A DNA stretch of 64,000 nucleotides from Prorocentrum cordatum. Lineage: Eukaryota > Sar > Dinophyceae > Prorocentrales > Prorocentraceae. Both the position numbers and the translations under genes were made by a program. Location: contig CAUYUJ010019353.1 in the NCBI GenBank assembly GCA_963575745.1, forward strand, positions 82,501 to 146,500. Direction: 5' to 3'. Of this stretch, positions 52,606 through 63,035 are shown piece after piece (position 1 is the stretch's first letter; each line of letters begins with the position of its first letter). The notes below the pieces were generated by a model. It was given only the letters and a program-made list of their open reading frames with translations. It had not been told where the DNA came from and searched no databases.

Positions 52606-55600
52606 GGAGGAGGTGGCGAAGGAGAAGTGGACCGCGAGCAGCCCGCTCCAGAAGAGGATCGTCAGCGACATCTGGGACCGGCACGCCGCGCGGGCGGGCT
52701 GGGGCACCATCAGCGACGGCAAGGTGGCTCTTGGCCGCCTCGAGGAGACGGCGGGCAGCGGCTACTTCACAACGGTAAGGAAGATGGAGATGGAGAAGAA
52801 GAAGGTGACAAGATACAAAAAGGGGGACCTGTGCCCCCTTCGAGCTGGTCAGGTCTCCCTACCCACCCCGGGTACGGCGCCTCTTCGTGTCCAGGACCTC
52901 TCGGCTTGTGCAGGCAGCTATATCGACTCGTGCCAGAAGCTGATAATGAAGAGCCCTGGCGAGATGGACTGGGAGCGATACGAGAAGACGAAGAGCTACT
53001 CGGACCCGGCGCTGAGAAGCAGGACCGAGAAGCTGGAGCTCCTGGCGCGCATGTACCAGGCGGGGATGCTCGACTACGTGAAGGAGGTGAGGGAGAAGGT
53101 CGGTCTCTTCACAGTGGCCAAGGACGTCGACCCCGACTCAGGGGTAGTGCTCAAGAGCCGCTTGATCTGGGACTGCCGCAAGGTCAACGTTCTTTTTCAC
53201 GAGCCTCCGTGGGTGCCGCTTGGGAGCCCCGCCGGTCTGGCTTTGCTGGAGTTGGACGAGGTCATCCTACATGGGCGGCGGCTCTTCTCATTCCAGGGCG
53301 ACGTACCGGATTGGTTCTATCGACTGCACTGGGGCTCGGAACTGGCGGAGTTCTTTGTCGTGGAGGGTGTGTCGCCGCGGGAGCTGTACCAGTACTGGCA
53401 GGAGAAGGGCTTGAACTTCAGAGTGCCCTTGGATACGGAGATCGGTCTTGGAGCAGCGAGCCTGGTGATGGGCTCGGCCTGGGCGGTCTTCTTGGCACAC
53501 ACCTGCCTGGAAGCGAGCTTCGAGTCACTGCGGGCGCCGAGTATTACCTATGGGAAGCCGACCCCAAGCTTTCGGAGCCCGACGTCAGCCACTCGACCTT
53601 CGTTGCAGCAGGGGGATCTTCCCCCAAGCGTGACCGAGGCGGTGGAGGACGGGGCGGCCGAGGAGGTGGCGGTGAGGCTCATCCTGATGCTGTATATCGA
53701 CGATTACATTGGTTTTACTCTGAAGGGCCCAGGCGAGGAGGAGGACATCGTGAAGGACAAGGAGGAGGTGACGGAGCTCCTGAACAGCAAGGGCCTCGCG
53801 ATCCACAAGGAGGACTGGGGAGAGGGGCTCAGCGCGGGGCTTGGACTCACGATACCTACGGCCAGGCCCTACGTCCTGAGGGTCCAGACGAAGAAGTTGG
53901 CGGAGCTGGTCTTGGCGACGGAGGCCCTGCTGACGGAGGACGCTGCTCAGCCAGCAGTCTTGTCGAGTCTGGTGGGCCACTGGACGTGGACCATGATGGT
54001 GTTAAGGCCCGCGTTCGCCATCCTGGACGAGACCTACAGATGGGTTCGGAGCTGGGAGCTGGAGGAGGCGGTCGTGCCCAGGAGGCTGCCCGAGATCGTC
54101 AAGAGCGAGCTCGCGGCCCTGGCCAGCCTATCGATCTACATGGAGGCGGACCTGGAGGCCCCCTGGTGGCCACGGGCGTACATGACGGACGCCTCGGAGA
54201 GCGGATACGGAGCCCTGGCCTGCGACTGCGATCCCGAGGAGGCGAGAGCGAAAGCGGCACGGGGGACGGAAGGTCTCTGGGGCCCCCTGGTGGAGGATTT
54301 GTACACCGAGGTGGAGCGGGCGGTGGAGGCCGAGGGCGACGAGGAGGATCTTCCGGCCCGACCCCAGGCTGGCCGCCCGGGGGTGCTGGAGTTGTTCTCG
54401 GGGTCGTCGAGGTTGCTGGATGCCGTCAAGGACCTCACGAACTCCTGGGGGGAGGCGTGGGACATCGCGGAGGGGGCCGAGTACGACGTGCTGGTGTGCG
54501 AGAACCTGGAGCTGCTGCTGAGGAGGCTGCGGCAGGGGTGGTACTGGTGGGTTCACCTAGCGCCGCCTTGTGCCACCTTCTCGAAAGCTCGGGTGCCGCC
54601 TCTGAGGTCAGCCGAGTACATCTGGGGACTGCCTACTTTGGACGGACCAAGTCAGACCAAGCTCGAGGAGGGCAACCTGCTGTGCCTGGTGGCGGTGGAA
54701 GTGTTGAGGGCCTGCGTGACGCTGGCGACCCCCTTCACCTTGGAGAATCCTGCTGGGAGCTACATTTGGGCGTTCCCACCGCTGGTGGAGGTGCTGGTGA
54801 AGGCAGACGTCTGGAGGGTGGAGCTGGACTACTGCATGTTTGGCGAGGTCTGGAAGAAGCCCACCGCGTTTGTCACGAGCGTGAGGGAAATGACGAAGCT
54901 GGCGAGGAAGTGTACAGGTACCTTTCGCTGCTGCAGCCGCACGCGGGGGCCTCACCAGGAACTGAGGGGGAAGTCGCCATGTGGGCTCAGGTGGACACAG
55001 CTGGCATGCGCGTACCCACTCGAGCTCTGCAGGTGCTACGCCGAGATCATGAAGGAGCTCGAGCCTGCGTGGGGGACGATACCAGTGGGGGCCCGGCTGA
55101 GGCTGCGAGGAGGCAGGACCCAGATCGCCAAGGCTACGGGGACGACTATGCCTCTCAGACCCGTGTGGCTGGAGCATCACTGGCACGTCCTCTTCTGCGG
55201 GAAGTAGGGGCACCAGGAGCACAACAACATCCTGGAGCTGCGGGCGGTGCTTGCCACGCTGAGGCACCTGAGCAGGACCTCGCAGGCATGGGGGCACAGT
55301 ATCCTGATCTTCACGGACTCGTTGGTGTCGCTGGGGGCGCTGCAGAAGGGGCGCTCTTCGGCGAAGGACGTCCTGCACCTGTGCCGCATCGCGGGGATCA
55401 TCCAGATGGTGTGCAGGATCAGAGGCTACTACCGCTGGGTGCCGTCGGAGCTGAACCTGGCGGACGGGCCCTCGAGGGGGCTGCCCATCGGCGCGGCGGA
55501 GGAGACGGTCAAGTTGCACGTTGCTCGGGGGGTGCCTCAGAGGCTGCAGCGACTTTTGCATCAGCATCGAGGCCCTCAAGGCCCAGCCGCTGGGTCAGTG

Positions 55601-55609
55601 CATTTGTAG
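52600..55609 (+). pseudogene. RT / RNase H polyprotein with an inserted m5C-methyltransferase-like domain, one in-frame TAG
   Basis: Residues are numbered from the ATG at 52409. The RT (about 240-520) has RLIWDCRKVN, motif A GDVPDWFYRL (Asp at 53300), VMGSAWAVFLAH and the YIDD box (53693-53704). RNase H begins with TDASESGYGAL (Asp at 54188). Before it resumes, about 250 residues form a methyltransferase-like domain: VLELFSGSS (54381-54404), APPCATFSKAR with the Cys codon at 54569, LENPAGSYIW with Glu at 54743, and FGEVWKKPTAF. RNase H then continues with NILELRAVL (Glu 55235), FTDSLVSLGAL (Asp 55316) and WVPSELNLADGPSRG (Asp 55463). A TAG at 55205-55207 stops the frame between the methyltransferase and the rest of RNase H. 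This may be a mutation or a readthrough site. Confidence 0.8.
54375..55170 (+). other. Cytosine-5-methyltransferase-like domain nested in RNase H
   Basis: Shows the order of m5C-MTase motifs: I (LELFSG, cofactor loop), IV (PPC, catalytic Cys), VI (ENP, where ENV is usual) and a later region FGEVWKKPT in place of the usual QxRxR. Residues between motifs are as in compact prokaryotic/viral-type enzymes, with no target-recognition domain that I can see. m5C methyltransferases captured by retrotransposons have been reported in dinoflagellates and a charophyte alga. Classical DIRS/PAT elements carry a different, adenine-type domain after RNase H. Activity is not shown. Confidence 0.7.
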
Positions 55610-56751
55610 TCTTTGCTACGCTGGTGACGCGAGGAGGTGCCGTGGGCGACCAGGACAGTCCGAGTCCAAGGGCTGCCAGACCACGAGGAGCGAGCGCGCA
55701 GCCGCCCCTGGCAAAGAAGGGGGCGCGGGCGTGGGAGGAGGCGCAGCATGACAAGCTGCGCTACACGAACCGCCTGGTCATCCACGCCGTGGATGACGCG
55801 ACGAACCTGGTCTACCAGAAGGCGGTGCGCGAGTTCCTGGTGGACGTCAAGAGGAACCAGCTGGACTTCACCACTTACGAGGCCAGGGACCAGGCGTTGG
55901 CAGACTACATTTCGGACATGTGCTACGTGCGCCGGCTCGGGTTCGGGCGAGGCAATAGCCTGTTCAACGGGTTCATGCACGTCTTCCAGGACCACCGGGA
56001 CCGTCTGCCCACGGCGGCGAGAGCTTTGAAGGCGTGGGCACGGCTCGGCGAATTGGGGGAAGGCGCTCCTGTTCCCATGGAGGCGGTCGGGCTGGTCATC
56101 AGCAGGATGTTCCGCACGGGGAGGCTCATCGAGGGCGCAGCGGTGCTCACGCAACTGGACGGCTGGCTCAGGGAGCAAGACTGGGGCCAGCTCAGGGCCG
56201 AGGACGTCTCCGAGGGGCCAAGGGGGCAGCTGGCCTTCACCCTCGGCAGGCGTGAAAGGGGCGAGAAGGTCAAGACGGGCGCCAACCAGGGCGTCGTACT
56301 CTCGTGGCCGGTGACCGCGGCCGTGGTGCAGGCCCTGCTGCGGAGCTGCGCCCGCAAGGACCTCGTCTTCCCCGTCTCGCAGGACAGGTTCAGGCGCGAG
56401 TGGCACAAGGCGCTCAAGGACGAGGGCCTCGCCGGCATGGGGCCCCCCCACGCCATTCAGCACTCAGGGGCGGCCACATTCGTGGCGGGCGGCGGCTGCC
56501 TAGAGGCGGCGAGACGCAAGGGCAGGTGGCAGACCACGTCGGCCTTGGCACGCTACACGAAGACGCATATGCTCGTCAGCCAGCTCGCGAAGATGTCAGA
56601 GGAGCAGGTGAAGACGGGCGCCAGTTTTTGGGCGAGGCCGGCCGAGGCACTGATGACTTTCATCGTAGAGTCCCCCGCCGCTCAGACTCCTCTGGCAAAG
56701 CAGTTGCTGGAGGAGTTGGCGGGGGACGCATGTGGAAATCCCCTGTTTTGA
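55560..56751 (+). pseudogene. Tyrosine recombinase domain of the retrotransposon
   Basis: Lies one frame back from the RNase H frame and overlaps its end (55609). No ATG precedes the domain at a sensible place, so it must be reached by frameshift, splicing or reinitiation. After a hydrophobic stretch (WVSAFVVFATLV) and linker comes an N-terminal helical part (KAVREFLVDVKRNQLDFTTY). The catalytic part has Arg I in WLREQDW (56170), the beta-hairpin Lys in VKTGANQ (56272), the HxxR box as HAIQHSGAA (His 56449), Trp in KGRWQTT (56527) and Tyr in LARYTK (56554). The second catalytic Arg is Gln (CAG at 56458-56460), one G-to-A change from CGG. This copy is therefore probably inactive. The recombinase would insert the circular cDNA. 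Confidence 0.8.
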
Positions 56752-57065
56752 TGGCGGGCGGGTGCTGGCGACGGGTCGCCCGAGTACAGCGCCCCGAACC
56801 CGTCACAGCCGCAAGACGAGAGTGGCTCGCGGCTAGTGATAACTATGATTATCGTTTGATATAGCTGGAGCGTGCCTGGAGGCGTGTCGACGCGCCCCCT
56901 GTCCTCACCTGTATTCCTGAACAGAAGATAGAGCAAGATTGGACCGGGGGTCTTACATAAAACAGGGGGGCTGGAGCACAACATAGATAAGAACCCTTCC
57001 CTCCCTCCCTTATCTGCTGAAGGCTGGTGTTCAGGCATGTATGCCAGTCTCGTTTTGATGGGGTT
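56752..57065. other. Non-coding 3' region of the retrotransposon
   Basis: Between the recombinase stop and repeat B1. No reading frame of note. It contains ACAGGGGGGCTGGAGCACAA and pyrimidine-rich CCCTTCCCTCCCTCCCTTAT. Confidence 0.6.
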
Positions 57066-57376
57066 GGGACTGATGCGCTTCCGAGTTTTATCGCGGGCCC
57101 TGATAGGCCTGAGGCCAGGTCAGGCACCGCTCTGGACTTGGGCCCAAGGTGGCTCGGGCTCGCCTCTTAAGCACCTTTCGGGGGGACCTCCCCCTCTAGG
57201 CTCGCTGGCGGCACTTGCTTCTGCGCCTTCTGCTGCTGTGTTGGATATTCGTGTTTCCGCATGGCAGGCCGTTGGTGTTCAGTAGGATTGTCGCTCCAGC
57301 TCCGCCTGCCCCCACTTTCAAGGTCCCCACGTGCTCTCAAACAAAGCTGGCTAACTTTAAGAGGCGTCAATGTAAA
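57066..57376 (+). repeat. Internal repeat B1
   Basis: 311 bp, GGGACTGATGCGCTTCCGAG to GGCGTCAATGTAAA, nearly identical to B2. Its last three bases (AAA) are also the first three of A2, so B1 and A2 abut as in a circle junction. Confidence 0.93.
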
Positions 57377-57483
57377 TACGCGTTTTACAAACACACTTTT
57401 ACAATAGCATCGTCAATGTATCTAGCCGCCTTCATTGCATCCATTGTTGCATGTCATTACTACTGTTTGGCTGCAGTTTCGGC
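57374..57483 (+). repeat. Internal repeat A2
   Basis: A 110-bp copy of A1 with three substitutions. The same ATG as in A1 opens a frame here (57451) that runs through B2 without meaning. Confidence 0.93.
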
Positions 57484-57515
57484 ACCACCGCTCCCACCCA
57501 GGGGGCTAAATCCCA

Positions 57516-57827
57516 GGGACTGATGCGTTTCCGAGTTTTATCGCGGGCCCTGATAGGCCTGAGGCCAGGTCAGGCACCGCTCTGGACTTGGGCCCAAGGT
57601 GGCTCGGGCTCGCCTCTTGAAAACCTTTTCGGGGGGACCTCCCCCTCTAGGCTCGCTGGCGGCACTTGCTTCTGTGCCTTCTGCTGCTGTGTTGGATATT
57701 CGTGTTTCCGCATGGCAGGCCGTTGGTGTTCAGTAGGGTTGTCGCTCCAGCTCCGCCTGCCCCCACTTTCAAGGTCCCCACGCGCTCTCAAACAAAGCTG
57801 GCTAACTTTAAGAGGCGTCAATGTAAA
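57516..57827 (+). repeat. Terminal repeat B2
   Basis: About 312 bp matching B1 at an offset of 450 bases. A 32-bp unique piece separates A2 from B2. It ends in GGCGTCAATGTAAA, after which homology stops. Confidence 0.92.
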
Positions 57828-57902
57828 CGAAGAGAAAATAAACAGCGAAGCTGTTAGAATATACAAGAAGACAACATATGAAATGAAACAATGTGCGACT
57901 TA

Positions 57903-58346
57903 TCACTGCGAATGATCAAAGAAGGTCTGTGCAACCTGTGGGAGCACATCACATATGCGCTCCGCCGCTGATAACTCCGTATCTGTGACCGTGGCACTTG
58001 GTGGCAGACACCAAATCGCAAGATACGCATCCTTGAAAGTGATGTCGGTCCGCAAGAAGATATACTTGTTACGCAGACCTATCTGTATCCACACGCCACA
58101 GGCACTTCCGCGGCTACAAACACCCCCATCAAAGCCAGCTCTGACAAGGCAAGGAGTAAAACACTGAGATTCGAAATCACTGAGGTAAAAGCAATCGGCG
58201 TACATATGGCCCTGACGGGCCTGATGGGTCAGTAAGTCAGCCCTCTGGTTCCATTCCCGAAAAGAATGAGAGAAGAAGTCAACCAGGTTACCGCCGGGCA
58301 CCTCGTAGAGCTCTTTTTTTGCACAGCGCTCCTCGCAACACTGCAA
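57903..58346 (-). pseudogene. RNase H-like fragment of a retroelement protein, minus strand
   Basis: A 147-codon frame with clear protein character. It starts YEVPGGNLVDFFSHSFREWN, where FREWNQRADLLTHQAR matches the end of RNase H domains (W-x-x-x-N-x-x-A-D). Later AGFDGGVCSRGSACGVWIQI resembles the FDGG start of another RNase H-like domain, as in dinoflagellate non-LTR polyproteins. The rest (DAYLAIWCLPPSATVTDTE) fits that fold but lacks further recognisable residues. There is no RT upstream on this strand; the sequence becomes AT-rich and repetitive past 58350. I read it as a truncated relic. Its start codon may not be the original one. Confidence 0.5.
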
Positions 58347-58600
58347 GGAAGCTTCTCAAGCGAGAGCCGAAAAACTCGCAAATCACAATTTTTCGGTTTT
58401 CAAAGTCGGTTCCTCAAATGTTTTGATAGTAATACTGCACCTACGGACCTGATAATTTAACTAACAGACGGGGCATAACCCACTCCCCCCCCTTTCTCGC
58501 TGCCTGCTCTCCGGAAAAGCTTATCAGATGACTCAGAAAAAAACACATTTTCTTGTGTCGATACAAAGTCAGTTCCTCCAAGTGTTTTGATAGTAATTCT
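58347..58600. repeat. Spacer with a ~43-bp direct repeat
   Basis: CAAAGTCGGTTCCTCAAATG...TTTTGATAGTAATACTGC (58400-58440) recurs as CAAAGTCAGTTCCTCCAAGT...GATAGTAATTCTGCC (58564-58605), 164 bases apart. No gene. Confidence 0.75.
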
Positions 58601-58875
58601 GCCCCTTCGAACGCTCCTTGGAGCCCCGACGACACTGTCGGCGACGACGACGACGACGGCTCCTTGAGCGTTCCCAAGGAACCACACGACGACGACCACG
58701 ACGACGACGCTTATGATGGTTCCTTCGAGCGCCCCAGGAACCACGACGACGACCGCGACAACAACGCCCGCTCCCTCGAGCGCTCCCTGAGATCTCATGG
58801 ACGGCGACAGCGACGACGACGACGACGGCTCCTTCCAGCGCGCCCAAATAACCACACAACGACGACCACGACAAT
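58601..58875. repeat. CGA-rich composite repeat, block 2 (short)
   Basis: Matches 46315-46545 and 62815-63035: CGACGACGGCTCC, GAACCACACGACGACGACCA, CCCTCGAGCGCTCCCTGAGA, CTCCTTCCAGCGC. It leads straight into the 30-bp satellite, as in the other two places. Confidence 0.9.
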
Positions 58876-60060
58876 GCCACATTCGAGCACCGAAACGCCG
58901 CAACCGGCAACTTTGAGCACCGAAACGCAGCGAACAGCACATTTGAGCACCGAAACGCCGCAAACACCAAATTGCAGCACCAAGACGCCGCAAACGGCAC
59001 ATTTGAGCATCGAAACGCTGCAAACGACACGTTTGAGCACCGAAACGTCGCAAACAGCAAATTTGAGCACTGAAACGCCGCAAACGACACATTTCAGCAC
59101 CGAGACGCAGCAAACAGCCAATTTGAGCACCGAAACGCCGCAAACAGCACATTTGAGCACGGAAACGCCGCAAATGACACACTTGAGCACCGAAACGCCG
59201 CAACAAGCAAATTTCAACACCGAAACGCCGCAAACAGCAAATTTGAGCACCGAAACGCGGCAAACAGTAAATTTGAGCACCGAAACGTCGCAAACAGCAA
59301 ATTTGAACATCGAAACGCCGTAAACAGCAAATTTGATGACCGAAACGCAGCAAATAGAAATGTGAGCACCGAAGCGCGCAAACAACAAATTTGAGCACCG
59401 AAACGCCGCAAACTGCACATTTGAACACCAAAGCGCCGCAAACAACAACTTTGAACACTGAAACGCCGCAAACGGCACATTTCAGCACCAAAACGCCGCA
59501 AACAGCAAATGTGAACACCGAAACGCCGCAAACAGCAGATTCGAACCGAAACGCCGCAAACAGCAAATTTGAGCACCGAAACGCCGCAAACGGCACATTT
59601 AAACGCCTAAACGCCGCAAACGGCACATTTGAACACAGAAACGCCGCAAACAGCATGAGCACCGAAACGCAGCAAACGGCACATTCGAGCACCGAAACGC
59701 CGCGAACAACAAATTTGAGCACCGAGACGCAGCAAACAGCAAATTTGAGCACCGAAACGCTGCAAACAGCAAATTCAAAAACAACAAATGTGAACACCGA
59801 AACGCCGCAAACAGCAAATTTGAGCACCAGCACGCCGCAAACGGCACATTGGAATACCAAAACGCCGCAACAAGCAAATTTTAGCACAGAAATGCCGCAA
59901 GCAGCAAATTTCAACACAAAAACCCCGCAAAGGGCACATTTCAGCACCGAAACGCCGCGAACAACAAATTTGAGCACCGCAACGCCGCAAACAGCACATT
60001 TGAGCACCAAAACGCAGCAAATGGCACATTTGAGCACCGAAACGCCGCTAAAGCAAATTT
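58876..60060. repeat. 30-bp satellite, block 2, about 39 copies
   Basis: Same unit as 46541-49420 (AAATTTGAGCACCGAAACGC plus CGCAAACAGC). Some copies have shortened units (around 59350 and 59545), which shift the phase. Confidence 0.95.
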
Positions 60061-60565
60061 GACGGCTCCCTTGAGCGCTCCCAAGGAACCACGACAACAC
60101 CGACATCGACTTTGACGGCCCCCGTGTGCGCTCCCAGGAAACCGCGACTACACCCTCGACGACAACGGCTCCCTTGAGTACCTCCAGGGAGCCACGACGA
60201 CATCGAGGACGACGACGGCTCCCCTGGGCACACCTAAGGACACCCCCCGACGACGACGACAACTTGAACGCTCCCTGGGAAGCGCAATGACGACGACGAC
60301 GACAACGACGACGACGACGACGTCGACGACGGCTCCTTTGAGAACCTTCAGGTGGCCACGACGACACCGACGACGACGACGGCTCCTGTGGATCCCCAGG
60401 GAACGCGACGACACCGACGACGACGACGGTTCCCTTGAACGCTCACAAACAACTACGACGACGACGACCACGGTTCCCTGGAGCGCTCCTAAGGAGCCCC
60501 GACGACAGTGACGGCGACGACGACGGCACCCTCGGGCGCTGCCAAAGAGCCACACGACAACGACC

Positions 60566-60606
<41 letters not shown>

Positions 60607-61059
60607 TATGATGGTTCCCTCGAGCGCTCCCACACAGCCACGACGACGACGACGACCACGACGTCCGCTTCCTCAAGCGCTTCAAGGAACCACACCGACG
60701 GCGAAGACGACGACGACAACGACGACGGCTCCCTCGAGCGCTCCCCGGAGCCACACAACGACGACCACGACGACAACGACGAAATGGTTCCCTCGAGCGC
60801 TCCCAGGAGCCACGACGACGATCGCGACGACGACGCCCGTTCCCTCGAGCGCTCCCAGAGAACCGCACCGACGGCGACGGCGACGACGACGACGGCTCCT
60901 TTCAGCGCACGCAAATAGCCACACGACGACGACCACGACGACGTTGTCTAGGATGGTCCCCTCGAGCGCTCCCAGACAGCCACGACGACGGCGACGTCCG
61001 CTCCCTCGAACGTCGAACGCTCCCAAACAACCACACTGACGACGACGACAACAACGACA

Positions 61060-61109
<50 letters not shown>

Positions 61110-62031
61110 TATGATGGTTCCCTCGAGCGCTCCCACACAGCCACGACGACGACGACCACGACGTCCGCTTCCTCGAGCGCTTCAAGGAACAACACCGACG
61201 GCGAAAACGACGACGACGACGACGACGACGACGGCTCCCTCGAGCGCTCCCTGGAGCCACACAACGACGACCACGACGACAACGACGAAATGGTTCCCTC
61301 GAGCGCTCCCAGGAGCCACGACGACAATCGCGACGACGACGCCCGCTCCGTCGAGCGCTCCCGGAGAACCGCACCGACGGCGACGGCGACGACGACGACG
61401 GCTCCTTCCAGCGCACGCAAATAGCCACACGACGGCGACCACAACGACGATGTCTAGGATGATTCCCTCGGGAGCTCCCGGACAGCCACGGCGACGACGA
61501 CGTCCGCTCCCTCTAACGTCGAACGCTACCTAGGAACCACACTTGCGACGACGACAACGACGACGACGACGATGACGACGACGACGATGACGACGACGAG
61601 TATGATGGTTCCTTCGAGCGCTCCCACACAGCCACGACGACGACGACCACGACGTCCGCTTCCTCGAGCGCTTCAAAGAACCACACCGACGGCGACGACG
61701 ACGACGACGACGGCTCCCTCGAGCGCCCCCAGGAGCCACACAACGACGACCACGAGGACCACGACAAAATGGTTCCCTCGAGCGCTCCCAGGAGCCACGA
61801 CGACGATCGCGACGACGACGCCCGCTCCCTCGAGCGCTCCCAGAGAACCGCACCGACGGCGACGGCGACGACGACGACTCCTTCCAGCGCACGCAAATAG
61901 CCACCCGACGACGACCGCGACGACGATGTCTGGGATGATTCCCTCGAGCGCCCCCAGACAGCCACGACGACGACGACGTCCGCTCCCTCGAACGTCGAAC
62001 GCTCCCAAAGAACCACACTGACGACGACGAC

Positions 62032-62069
<38 letters not shown>

Positions 62070-62075
62070 CCTCGA
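60061..62075. repeat. CGA-rich composite repeat, block 3
   Basis: Same elements as block 1 with at least three ~0.5-kb higher-order units (ATAGCCACACGACGACGACC at about 60915, 61422 and 61898). The first 450 bp (60061-60500) is a more diverged variant. Confidence 0.93.
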
Positions 62076-62465
62076 ACGAAGCCCCATCGTCTACCCGTGA
62101 TCACAAGCCGATGCAGACACCTAAACATGCGTTTCCCGGCGTGTCGACACGAGCGAATCGCACTCGCGACGACGGTAGCGCAATCCTACTGCTGAGGCAC
62201 CACGCATACGCCGCATCGCCCGAGCGCCTCTGGCCGGACCAAAAAACGGTAAAATTTTATCGTCTACTCGTGATTACAAACCGATTCAAACACCGAAACG
62301 TACGTTTCACGGCGTCTCGACCCGAATGGATCGCGGTCGCTACGACCGTAGCGCAATCCTACTGCTGAGTCACCACGCAAACGCCGCGACGCCCGAGCGC
62401 CCCCGATCGCACTAAAAATCGGTAAAATTGTATCGTCTACTCGTAATTACAAGCCGATTCAATCA
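62076..62465. repeat. 173-bp tandem repeat, block 2
   Basis: CGTCTACYCGTGATYACAA at 62088, 62261 and 62434, again 173 bases apart. Almost identical to block 1 at an offset of 16510 bases. Confidence 0.92.
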
Positions 62466-63035
62466 CCTAATCGTATGTTTCCCGGCGTTGCTCTCCTCGA
62501 GCGCTTCCGAAAACAACGACGGCGACGACGACGACGTCCGCCCCCTGGAGCGCTCCTAGGAAACCACACCGACGGCAACGACGAAGGCCCCCTCGGGCGC
62601 TCCCAAGGAGCCAACCCGACGACGCCCACGATGATAGAGTTCCCTCGAGCGTTCCCCACGACGACGACGACGGCGTCCGCTCCATCGTGCCCTCCCGGGA
62701 AACCGCACCGACGGAAACGACGACGACGACGGCTCCCTCGAGCGCTCCCAAGGACCCACACGACGACGGCCACGACGATATCGACAAAACGATTCCCTCG
62801 AGCGCTCCCAGGAGCCACTGTCGGCGACGACGACGACGACGGCTCCCCTGAGCGTTCCCAAGGAACCACGCGACGACGACCACGACGACGACGCCTATGA
62901 TGGTTCCTTCGACGCCCCAGGAGCCACGACGCCCGCTCCCTCGAGCGTTCCCTGAGATTTCATCGACGGCGACGGCGACGACGACGACGGCTCCTTCCAG
63001 CGCACCCAAAAACCACGCGACGACGACCACGACAA
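62466..63035. repeat. CGA-rich composite repeat, block 3 continued
   Basis: Parallel to 45956-46540, with small deletions (for example 62650-62670), ending in the conserved junction to the satellite. Confidence 0.9.

Larger units (their letters stand above)
49874..57827 (+). mobile_element. Tyrosine-recombinase retrotransposon (DIRS order, PAT/Ngaro-like termini), 7.95 kb
   Basis: The ends show split direct repeats: A1 (49874-49983), then the coding part, then B1 (57066-57376), A2 (57374-57483) and B2 (57516-57827). A1/A2 differ at 3 of 110 positions, and B1/B2 at roughly ten of 311. This A1-B1-A2-B2 layout is known for PAT- and Ngaro-like elements, which integrate by a tyrosine recombinase via a circular intermediate and make no target duplication. 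The coding part encodes a gag-like protein, reverse transcriptase, a split RNase H with an m5C-methyltransferase-like domain between its halves, and a tyrosine recombinase. Small differences between repeats suggest a fairly recent insertion. Frame changes, one stop and one lost active-site residue suggest this copy is defective. Confidence 0.88.

Noticed and set aside
52126-56751. One 1541-codon open frame spanning the whole pol region
   Set aside because: Over 52600-55560 the recognisable RT, RNase H and methyltransferase motifs are all in the neighbouring frame; the long frame there is Gly/Ala/Arg-rich shadow. Only its two ends look real.
57451-57915. 154-codon frame starting in A2
   Set aside because: It repeats the first 11 residues of the gag-like frame, then runs through B2 and flanking DNA; it is a duplicate start without a gene.
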